Part shown: one piece after another, positions 34,101-45,200 of the stretch
Layout of the letters: each line of letters begins with the position of its first letter
Position numbering within the stretch: position 1 is the stretch's first letter
Notes under the pieces: model-generated
The model's database searches: none
What the model saw: only the letters and a program-made list of their open reading frames with translations
What the model was told of the DNA's origin: nothing
Translations under genes and position numbers: made by a program
Source: Meloidogyne chitwoodi
Lineage: Eukaryota; Nematoda; Chromadorea; Rhabditida; Meloidogynidae
Length of the DNA: 64,000 bases
Assembly: GCA_015183035.1 (NCBI GenBank)
Contig: JACZZP010000017.1
Span: 186,001-250,000, forward strand
Direction: 5' to 3'

Positions 34101-37100
34101 ATAAAATTAATTAATTAATTTTTAAATTAACCCTTTCAATGTTTCTTTTCTTTGGATATTCAACTATTTGATCATTATTATTATTCTCATATTTAAATAC
34201 TGGAGAAGATGTAAATGATGAAAAATCAGTCTCATTAAATAAAGGCGGTATAATTGGAGAAATTGCTGGAAAATGATGATGCTGTTGTCCATTCATTCTT
34301 TTTTAAAAAAAAAAAATTAATTAATCCTGAAACACACAATTTTGTCTCTGACCAAATTAAATATTTCTCAAAATAAAATTAAACAAAAAGCGACCAAAAC
34401 TTTTGTAAAAACGCCCAAAATGTTGTCCCCTTTTAATTAATTAAAAAAAAAACCTTGAAACAAATAAAGGCTGTGGAGGACCTCTATAACGATGATTTCC
34501 ATTATTATGATAAAATTGATCATTTGAAAAATTATTATTAAATCTTCCAGGTGTTTCGTATCGATTATTAAAGGATCTGTGATGATAACGATTATTGTTA
34601 CGATTATTATTATTGGTGTAATTTTTGTTGTTTTGATAATTTCCATAGCTTTGACGACGATTGTAACGCTGTTGATAACTTCGATCCTAAAGAAAAAATT
34701 TTTTTCATTCATTTATAAAAATGGTCAAGAGACATAATGGTCAAAAAGTCACCAATAAAGAGAATAAATTTAAATAAAAAATATCTTAAAAAGATAGTCT
34801 TAAAAAAAGAAATAAGATACTTCTAACATCACATTTTTATATACGTTAATTTAAATAGTTTAATTATTGATGACTGTCTCACATCAGACCTTTTTCCCTT
34901 TACCTTTAGTTGGTAAAGGATAAGGAACGAAAAATAAAATTTTCTTTTAATTTATTATAAAGAAAACCTTGTCACGACTACTCCAATTTCTTTCATCACG
35001 TCGATCATTTTTATTATTAGTCTTCCATTTATCAAAACCATTTTGACAAAATTCATCGTCATGTTTATCAAAATTGGAAGGGGAAGGATTGTCAATAGTC
35101 TATATAAATTAAAAAAATAATTAATAAATTAAAAAAAAACCTTATTAATTTCATCATTTTGTCGATTAGAATCATGAGATTGAGGACGAGTGGTAACTTT
35201 AGTGGATGAAGAGGTAGACGAGGAAGAAGCATTTGCAGCATCAGAACAAGGAGACTTGAAAAAATAAAGATCAGAAAAATCAGAATTAATTTGTAAAAAA
35301 TCAGAATTAATTTATAAACCTTAAAAGTCGTTGGTTCAATTGATTTTGCTGTTTCATCTTTAGGAGAATTAACATCTTTTTCAGTATCTAAAGCAAAGGA
35401 TGCCTCATTATTATAATCAGTAATTTTTTTTGAATTCAGTAATGTAGTGGCGGAACGACGAGTAAGAAGAGCAGCCAGTCTAGATTCAAGTGAAGGTTGT
35501 TGTTGAGGAGTTGGAGAAGAAAGAGATTTTGACTTAAAAAAATTTTTTTAAAAACTTTTTTTGATAAATCCCCGCCAAATTTCAAATAAACCTCTAATTG
35601 ACCAGTAAGATTAGTAGAATTTTCATTAATAATATTATTTTTAAATTGAGGTTCATGTTCTAAAATCACAATTGAATTGTCCGCCATTTTCTTTGGTGTA
35701 ACCAAGGCAATTGGTGGAAGATATGAAAGACTAGTAGCAGCAGCAGTAGAAGAAGGTGGAGGAGATGAAAGTTGTTTTGTTGAAGGTAATATCATTATTT
35801 GTTCAAGCGATTTTGTTGGTGTTGTCATCGAGTTTGTAGAGTTAATTGAAGTGCTACTTGTTAAATATAAAAATTAAAAAAAACTAAATTAGAAAAAACC
35901 TTAAATTTATTGGAGTTATGTCAAAATGTTCATCAGAGGGTTTCTTTGTCGCGATGTCTATAAAAATTAAAAAAATAAATTCTACAATAAAACAACAAAT
36001 TAAATTAATTTTTACTCATGTAAAAAATAATTTTTATTTAAAAACAAACTTGGTGTCAAACTTGAAGCTTCATTAATATCACTTTTAGGAAGTACATTTA
36101 GTAGAGAATTATCTTGAGATGAGGGTGTTTTTTTCAGATCTTCTTTAACACTACGGTTATTCTAAAAATTTTTTTTAATTTTTATAAATAAATAAAAAAG
36201 AAAACCTCTTTTTGCTTTAAATTTTTTGAAACATTGTTATTAGACTTTTTAGTAGATAAACTTTTTTCTTTTGTTGAAAGACCATTCTCTTAAAAAAATG
36301 TTACTTTTTCTATTTTTTAAATTTTACAAAAATACTAAACAAATTTTTCAAATTAACTAAACGAAAATAAAGGACAAAATACCAATAAAAACAATATTTC
36401 ATTAGTAAAATTCAATTAAGCCTTCGAACCTATCCCAAGAACAATTCTGAATCAAAGTTTCTACCCACTCAACCACAACATTATTACAAGTTATTTTTTA
36501 TTTATTAATATTAAATAGAGGTAACCAAGTTTATAAGCTAAAAATTCATGAAAGATGCTAGTGGTGTTGCGTTTTCCGTTTGGCCGTAAGATATGATTCT
36601 CTTCAGAGCTCCAGTGATAAAGGCCACCCTCTCATGTGATAAAGACGCAGAAAAACTGACCAGTGGATAGTTGAGGTCAGAGAAATGTCATGTGACCTGC
36701 TCTTTTCCAGAACTGTACACAATTCCTGCGTCTTTATCACATGAGAGGGTGGCCTTTATCACTGGAGCTCTGAAGTGAATCATATCTTACGGCCAAACGG
36801 AAAACGCAACACCACTAAAAGATGCCCAATCTACCAAAATCAAAAAATATATACCTAAATTTTTTTCTGCTTTTACTTCACTTTCAATAACATTTTTAGC
36901 CACCTCATTTTTATATTTTTCAGCCAAAAGTGAACGAATATGCGAAATTGTTCTTTCATTAAAAATGTGTCGATAACGGTCAGGTAATTCCAATTCTTCA
37001 CCAACACGTAATTTATACAATTCTCCAAGTTTATAAACTTTAAAAAAATAAATTATTTATCTATTTAAAAATTAAATTAAAAAAAAATCTTTTATATTAA

Positions 37101-38321
37101 AAAAAATAAAAAAAACCAAAAGGGTCAAAGAAACATTGAACTTCTCTTCCCATCATTTGACGACCATGATGACGAAGAATAAATAACTAGAAAAAAAATT
37201 TCAAAAATTTTGTAAATAAAAATTCAAACCTTTCCATCTTTACAAGATGAAAAATCAATTAAAGCCATCCCTAAATGTCTTCCAGTTGAGGGATGCCTCA
37301 AAATTTTTATTTGAGTAGGTGAAATTCCAATTGACGGAGAAAGTAAAGTTGAAACGGAAGGAGTTTCTTCACCTTCATTTAGTAATAGGTTTGTGGTAGA
37401 TGAAGAATTTAAAATTGATAAAGGAGTTATTTTCCTTTAAAATTTACAAATTTAAAAAAAATTTAATTTTTTATTTTTACTTGCAAATCTGTAAAAGAAA
37501 TTTTTCGTCAATATTATCGTTGAGACCAACAAGCGCCACTTCACGTCTAGGTGGAATTGCGCAGTATTCGTCATCAAGCTAAAAAAATTTTAAAAATGAT
37601 CCAATTCTTTAAAATCGTTAAAAAAACCTCAAAATCAGGAACAGGAAGATCGCAATCCAAAATTTTAACAATTTTACGAGGATCAGGAAGTCGACGAGGA
37701 TCTTTTACTTCTTTGATGTTAAACTAAAAAAATAGAATTTTAAAATTGAATAAAATTTGAAGTTTATAATTAAGAAATAGAAAATAAAAAAATAATGGAA
37801 ATGTTGTTCCACGGAGACAAAATGTCAAAACATAAAAATTCTGTTTTAAGGGACTACATAGGCAAGGATATGAACTAATCAGACAGTTTATTTTCTCAAA
37901 TACCCAAAAAAATTTTTTTTTAATTTAAATTTCCTTTTTATCACAGAAATCGTAAAAGGGATTCTCCCAAAATTAACATAAGCAATCTTAAATTTTTTTT
38001 AAATAATTATCCTTAAGGTGAAGATAATAAAACATCGCTTTTAAATTAATTTTCCAACATTAAAACCAGAAAATTGAACAAAATATCTCATTTTTCTATT
38101 TCCCAATAGATTATTTAATTATTTTAGACAAGTTAAATCCTAAACAATTTAATTTTAAACATTTTACAGACTTGAGGAAATTCCTCGCAAATACCAAACA
38201 CTCGAAAAACTGGAAATTTTGATTCAGCATCTTCAGGGTTAGTAAAACGTCTCCATGAAGGTTTAATTTGTTCGGTAGAATTGTTGCTACAATTACTACA
38301 TGGCTCTTGAAATTGTTGCAT
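28148..38321 (-). CDS. set-2: SET1/SETD1-type histone H3K4 methyltransferase (COMPASS catalytic subunit)
   Basis: Nuclear methyltransferase of the SET1/COMPASS complex. ATG at 38321 directly follows an acceptor-like TTTTTTTAAG, a possible trans-splice site, and gives [15 protein letters not shown]-terminal [20 protein letters not shown] is followed by an RRM-like block ([20 protein letters not shown] with [12 protein letters not shown]). A long low-complexity middle is rich in Ser, Asn, Glu and Asp. An N-SET-like stretch ([18 protein letters not shown]) follows near 30650. The C-terminus is nearly textbook SETD1: [81 protein letters not shown], and CRGYLN at the stop (28148-28150). The SET and post-SET cysteines and catalytic Tyr are intact. 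About 10 kb with some 25 introns; one carries a hAT-like MITE and three carry tRNA-like sequences. That the N- and C-terminal parts belong to one gene is inferred from strand, order and family architecture. Confidence 0.88.
28740..28811 (-). tRNA. tRNA-like sequence in a SET-domain intron
   Basis: Minus strand TGGTGGAGTGGTTAAGGCGT is a Leu/Ser-type A box, and GTGGGTTCGAGTCC a B box. Other arms pair poorly. Located between SET-domain exons. Confidence 0.4.
30430..30630. repeat. AAAATCAGAATTT array in a SET1 intron
   Basis: About ten irregular copies of TTTAAAAATCAGAATT and TTTATTAAAAATCAGAATTT filling one intron. Confidence 0.85.
33030..33101 (-). tRNA. tRNA-like sequence in a SET1 intron
   Basis: Minus strand TGTAGCTCAGTGGTAGAGTG is a near-ideal A box and AGTTCGAGCCT a B box. 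Acceptor and T stems do not pair well. Same strand as the host gene; shares TAGAGTGCTTGATT with the locus at 9292. Confidence 0.4.
36410..36481 (-). tRNA. tRNA-like sequence in a SET1 intron
   Basis: Minus strand TGGTTGAGTGGGTAGAAACT (A-box type) and TAGGTTCGAAGGC (B-box type). Degenerate stems. Lies about 80 bp from the hAT-like MITE in the same intron. Confidence 0.33.
36559..36817. mobile_element. hAT-like MITE with 8-bp target duplication
   Basis: 259 bp. Termini TAGTGGTGTTGCGTTTTCCG and its reverse complement extend as inverted repeats of roughly 95 bp with one or two mismatches, flanked on both sides by AAAGATGC (36551-36558, 36818-36825). TAGNG-type termini with 8-bp duplications are the hAT signature. 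The unique centre of about 70 bp is non-coding. It sits in a SET1 intron and is GC-richer than its surroundings. High arm identity suggests a recent insertion. Confidence 0.9.
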
Positions 38322-39206
38322 AATCTTAAAAAAATACAATTTAAAATTAAAAGAAAAATGAAATGTGGATTAAAAGTAAAGAACAAATTACATTTAAGAA
38401 TTAAGAAAACTATCTCTTTATCTCTAACTTTTTTATTTTAATACTATTTCGCTTTAAAGAATACTTTACTTGCGATTAGATGGACTTAAGCAGGTAAAAG
38501 TGTAAAAGGAAAAGAAAAAAATGTTAAAAAAGAGTCTCATTAAATTAAATATGTTTGAGTCTAAGCTTTATAAGTCAAAAAATTATTAATTTTCAAGTTT
38601 ATTTTTATAGTATTTAGAGAAATAAGACTCAAATGTCCTTACTAAAATTTCAAAATTCAATCAAAAAATTGATTAAATGCTTCATTTTTTATTTAAAAAG
38701 AATAAAAAAATTCAATTTTAACAAAATCGAATTTTTTTAGATTTTATCTAAGAAAATCTAGGTTAACATTTGAAGCTTCTATTTAAAAAGAAAAATAATT
38801 TAACCTCAAAAAAATAAAATTAAATAAAATTAAATAAAATTTTAGAAAGTATCAAAATATTTTTTTTAATTTTTTTTATCAATTTTTATACACATTACAA
38901 AAAATCATTTAAAAATATGTACACATTTTTAATTTATCAAATATTTTTTGTCTCTCTTCTTTTTATATACTATTTTTTCTCTTTCTTTTATTAAACACTG
39001 GGTATGTTTGTTTTATTGTTTTTGTTCTTTCTCTCATTTTTTTGTTGCAATGTTTTTAGCAAACATTTTTGATGTTTTTAAACATGCTTGTAATATTCTA
39101 TTGTTTTGCAAAACTTTGTTGTTGTAATTATTTTTGCTTTTTTTACGCAAAATTGTTTCAAATGCTGATGTTACCTTTTTTAAGGGGAGGAATATTAAAA
39201 ATATTT
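38322..39206. other. Intergenic upstream of SET1
   Basis: AT-rich region between the SET1 start and the 3' end of the class C receptor gene, both minus strand. It should contain the SET1 promoter. Nothing else recognised. Confidence 0.4.
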
Positions 39207-42200
39207 TTAAAAATTTCTATTTAGAAAAACCTCATTATCATGCAAAATCTCCCCTTCAGCATGTGTATTTATATCTTTTTCCTTATCATCGTCGTTACTG
39301 CTTTTTTCAACATTGCTAGTAGTTGAAAGTGTTGGTGAAACAGAAGTTGCAACAGATGAACGTTGATTATTAATCCATTCTAAAAAAACATTAATTTTAT
39401 TATTTTTTAATTTAAAAAAAATGAAAGAAAATTTAAAAAGCTTTTACCTGCATCAAAAATATCACTATTAGCAGTACAAATATTTGTTGTTGTTTTGGTG
39501 TTATTATTAGTATTTAAGCTTGAACCACTCCCACCACCACCATAAAAACATTTAACAACAACAGGTTCGTAAAAAAGAATAACATAAAGTTTTGGGCCAA
39601 ATACAAATATTAATAACAATGTTGCAGTTAATTGCAATTCAATAATTGTTGTAAAATCCAAATAAACAGGGCTGATCAAAACATGACTTACTGCCCATAA
39701 ACATAGAATTATAGTGCAACTAAAAAAAGGGAAATTTTAAATTATTCAAACTGTTTTACAATTTGCGTTTTTTACAACTTTTTTCCCAACTTATTCGTTC
39801 AAACATGTTTTACAATTCACTTTACCACTTATTTTCCTAATTGATTTTCCTTGTTTCTAAAATATAACACTCACCTTAATGATGTAATAAACAACCATTT
39901 TGCTTCTTTATAGTTTCGTTTTATACATCTATTTTTTGAACTTAACAACAAAGCTAAAAGAAGGAGGAAAAATGTGTAGATTTGTGCAAGTAAAAAGTTT
40001 GGTGATGAATAGGAACATAAAAGAAGAGGAATTGAGCCATGTTGTTGTTGTGTTTCCAAGCCATTATTAATTCTTAAAAATTAAAAAAAAATCCAAAAAA
40101 TTAAGAAATTTAATTTTACTTTAGTAATTGATTATTTTGTTGTTTTGAACCAATTAAATATTCTAAAGGTTCAATTAAAAACCATTTCATACAAATAACA
40201 AATTGAACAGCAAAAATAAATGCTAAAAGAAGCCAATAATTCCAATAGCTAATGTGTTTTTTCGAAGAAGTTGCTAATGTTTCAGCATTTTTCAATTGAA
40301 TAGCTTTTACTACAATTACACCGAAACATAAAGTATGCGAGAGAGAGTGTGCAGAGATACGGAGATGACAAATCTGTAGAAATGTTTAGAGTTTCTACAA
40401 ATGTTTTAAAAACTTGTTTCTCAACCTATTTCTAAACATTAATATATTTTTTATCATGTTTTCAAACTTTTTAAAACTTTATTTTACAATTCATTGTAAA
40501 ACCTACCAAATTATTAGGTACACTAGCAAATAAGAATCCTGTCGCATATAAAGAACAAATTCCACAGAGTAACAAAAGTCCAAGCGATTGATGCCCTTTT
40601 ATAGTTCTCTGATACATTTTAATTAAAATTAACAACAATGTTGAAATTGCAACAATACAAAGAAAAGTGCTCAAAACAAAAAATACAATTCTTAGAGTAT
40701 CATTTAATTCTTGTGAAATTGTAAATTCATTTAATTGTTGAATTTCCTATTTTTACAATTGTAAATTTTTTAATTCAACTAAATAAACTTACAGGAAAAT
40801 TAGTACCGTCATAAACAAGCAATAATTCTTCATCATTTCCATTTGAAGTAGGAGGCCTTGCAGGTTCTCTTCTAATGTAAGGATTAGTAAATTTATGATA
40901 TAAAGTATCAGCAGAATCGTCGTCAAAAGGTTTTCTTTAATTAAAATAATTATTAAAATAATTTTAAAATATTTAAAAAATAATTAATTTTTTTACATTA
41001 ATGAAGGACATTTACAGAAAGGAGCACGACATCTTGACACAATTGGGGGTAACAATTGTAATTCTTCGTCATCTTCTCCAATTTCTTCTGAATTCCTTAC
41101 AAAAGGTTTATATTCAGATAAAAAGTGAAATTGGTCGGAATGTGTAGATTCTTGGGATGAAGAGGAATAATTTGCGAATATTTTGTAGCCAAAATTGCCT
41201 TTAAAAATTAAAAAAAATATTTAAAATTTTTTTTTTAATTATTTACGTTCATCTCCAGTAGGAATAAGCTGATAAATTTCATATTGAGCTGGCTCTTTTT
41301 TCATTAGTTGAGAAAAGGTATTTCTTATCATTTTACGTCCATTTTTATTAAATTCGTCACAGACCAAAGGTTTTTTTTCATTAGGACAAAGTCTAAAAAA
41401 TAAAAAAATTATTTTTAAAAAATAAAAAAAAAATTAATTTTACTTTTTAAAAGTCATATCAATTGCCAAAAGTAATTTTTGTACTCCTCTACCCAAATAT
41501 CCAGCACTTGTAAGACGACCCATTCCATTAACGTCCAACAATTCTTCACCGGTACAAAAACGTCCATTAAATCTATCTTTATTTCTTCGAGAACTGTTTA
41601 AATAAAAATTAAAAAAAAATAATTTAAAAATAATTACAGCGCACATTGCCAATTTTCTTCGACATGTCGCCAATACCAAACTTCAGGTAAATTAAGTGGA
41701 GTAATAGAACGAATCCAACTATGAAATTCTGATGTTGTTAAATCCTACAAATTTAATTTAAAAAAAAAAATAAAAAAATTTAAATTCATTTTATTTAACC
41801 TTTGCTTGGAAGGAGATTGTGCCTGCATATTGTATTAAATTTGTTGGATCTCGAAGGTAAAAATTGTGTGCTTCTCCAATCATTATATGAACATTTTTTG
41901 AATTTGTTCCTGAAGCCATAAATTCATCACGAAGACGAGCACTCATAAATTCTGCTGCCTTTTTTTAATAAATAAATATAAGTATTTAAAAATAAATAAA
42001 AAAATAAACCTGTTTTGCTCTACTAAAAACAAGTGTTACGTTTGGAACGGTGAAACTACCAATGTTTTGGTTATTTTGTTTTCTTTTTGTTGTAGAATCG
42101 TGCCTCTTCCTTTTTGTAAATGTTTGAATGTTTTCTGCATCTTTGACATGTTTTTCCCCAAGTTGTATAACATCTGAAGTGCATATACCAGTCGAAAGAA

Positions 42201-45200
42201 GCATAAATTGATTATAGAGAGAGACTGAAGTAGAATCCTATGAGAGAAAAAAAAGAAAAGTTTTAAAACTTATTTACAACTTTTTTTTTCATAACTTCTT
42301 AGGAAACATGTTTTTTAAAACTTGTTTTACAAATTGTTTTTATAAACTTTTACAACTTAATTTATTGTTTTTAAAACTTATTTTACAATATGTTTTCAAA
42401 ACATGTTTTTTCAAAATATAATTAATGTTTTTACAAAATATTAAAAAAACTTACACTTTTATCAACAACAATATTAATATAAGTCCAATGCATTCTATTT
42501 AAAAACTTCGCTAAAGCAATAGCTGTATCTTTGTGGCTTGGTCCCAAATGGAAAAATGTTTCTTTTGAATTATCAACGTCTTCAAAATCAGAAAAAATTA
42601 AATTAGAATTTATTTTTTTATTATTATTGTTGATTTTTTGTGATTGTGAAATTGTTAATAATGGAGGTAATGTTTGGTCAGAGAATATTGTATCAAAAAT
42701 TCCTTCTTGAGCAGTGCCGATTTCTTCTTCAGAACCATAAAGGTAACCTATTTTATTTATTTATTTATAAATATTTATTTTTAATTTTAAAATTAACTAA
42801 CCTAAAGTTGCTTTATCTGCAATTGTCCAATTTCGTTCAACTTGACTAAATTTGTAACAATTACGCTCTGAATCAATAAAAAATTCCATTAAATTACGCG
42901 CATTAGAACAAGTATCAATTAAAAGTGCCCCGATGCCTGAAATTGAGTCATCCCCAATAAAAAGACCAGATTTTGGAGAAAAATCTTGTTGAAATGTGGA
43001 TACCTAATTTAAAAAAAAAAATTAGGGAAAAATAAATTTAAAAAAAATACCGCATGTAAAAATGCCAAAGGAAGTGAAACTGCTCCCAAATTATCTCTTC
43101 GTAAAATATTACAATTTATTCCACGTTGAAAGTCAAAAAGTGCGGCAATGTAAAGTGGAGAATTTTGTGGGAGTAAACTAAGAAATGTTTGTTCTTCTGA
43201 ACGTTGATTGGCTGTTTGACACTTTCCGGGACAAAAAGGTCTATAAATTAAAAAAAAAATTATTTTAAAATATTAAAAAATACCTATTAATTTTACAGTG
43301 AGAACGTAAATTAGAAAGATTTGACGGTATTTGGAATTTTTGTACATTTTTGATTTCACCTGTTTTGTACTCTATTAGTCTAAAAAATAAAAGTAAGTTA
43401 AAGATATATTAGAGAAAAAAAGAAGGATAATAGTTCTGACTTAAAAATACAATAATTCTGATTTATTCTTACAAAAATACAATAATTCTGATTTATTCTG
43501 ACTTAAAATACAATAATTCTGATTTATTCTGAATTAAAAATACAATAATTCTGATTTATTCTGACTTAAAAATACAATAATTCTGATTTATTCTGACTTA
43601 AAAATACAATAATTCTGATTTATTCTGACTTAAAAATACAATAATTCTGATTTATTCTTACTTAAAAATACAATAATTCTGATTTATTCTGACTTAAAAT
43701 ACAATAATTCTGATTTATTCTGACTTAAAAATACAATAATTCTGATTTATTCTTACTTAAAAATACAATAATTCTGATTTTGTTGTCTCTCCCTATTCTA
43801 CACTATTTCTCTATTACAATCTAACATTTAGTCTATAAAATAAAAATTCTGACTTGTAAATATTTGTATTTTTAAAACCAGAATTGTCACGAACAACAGC
43901 TTCTAAAGTAATTCCTTCCATTTGAATTAAATCGCCTATTAAAGGTTTAAAAAAGCGCATTTCCATTAATTGTTTTTCAAATCCAGGAGGTAATCTAATT
44001 CCAAGTTTGGATATTTGAGTATTGTCTAAAGGTTGTAATTGAAGTAATTCATTTCGAATAGAGTCAAAACAGGCGGGAGAAGGTGTTTGACTGAAAAAAA
44101 TTTTTTTAATTAAAATATTTTAAAAATTAAAAAAAACACAAAAAGTATATACCATTTCTTATTTAATTCAAAATTTTCATTTATACGTTGTGTTGTTCTG
44201 GCCAATCCAAACACTAAGGGGATGATAGACTCAAGTGAGGACGATTGCCTGAAATTAAGTGTTAAAAAACAAATTTTTAAAATTAAAATAAAATCAGAAT
44301 GTATCAGAAAACTGATCAGAATAGCAAAACAGAATAAGAACAAATCAGAATAAAAAAATCAGAATTCTGGTTTTATTCTGATCTGAAATCAGAAAAAGAA
44401 TCAGAAAAACAGAATTTTTATAGTCTTAATAAAATCAGAAAAACAGAATTTATATAATAAATCAGAACAGAACAAAAACATAAATAAACCTGTGTAATTC
44501 TGCTAATCTTGAAGGGTTAAGTTGATCTTTTTCACACTGTATTTTTATTTTTTTCCCTTTTTTAATTTCTTTACTACAATTATAGACAGTTTTAACGTAT
44601 GAATTTAATAAAGAATAATGTTCATGATTTGCAACTAATAAACGAAGAAAATAAGCATTAAAATCAGCTAAATAATGTTGTTGAAGTCGAATTGTGATAA
44701 ACTAAAAAAATTAAAAAAAATTTTTTTAATGAAAAAAAAGCTCAAAAACTTCACAAAAAATAAAATTAAAAATTAGAAAAAAGTTGTGACAAAATGGAAA
44801 ATTTTAGTTAAAGTGGCAAAATATCCGATTTTCTAAAAATGCCCAAATTTTCTATTTTATTAAACAAGTTCTTTATAAAGAGGTTTTAAAATTTAAAAAA
44901 ATATAAAGAAACCTGCAGTTTTGTTGCAGTATTATCAGAAATAAAATCAAAATTTTGTTGTTTAATAAAATCAGTTTCTTCAGTAGAATTAATAAAAGGC
45001 CAATCCATACTAACCCAAAGTTTTTGAAACGAGTAAAATTCTTTATTAAATTTAAAAATATCTGCCAGAATATTTTTATTGACCAAAGAAACCTAAAAAA
45101 AGAATTTAATAAAATAAAAAAAATTTAAAAAAATGTGTGACATTTGAGTATATAAATCACCTACTAACACCCCATCTAGTCGCGAAAATGTACTTATAAA

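Noticed and set aside
34437..34712. Long open frame rich in Ile/Val on the minus strand
   Set aside because: Shifted-frame shadow of the SET1 Asn/Arg/Tyr-rich exon; hydrophobic repeats arise from AAT/TAT-type codons read out of frame.
39001..39210. Possible separate small gene on the plus strand near 39134
   Set aside because: AT-rich frame overlapping the receptor's last exon in antisense; no conserved blocks.
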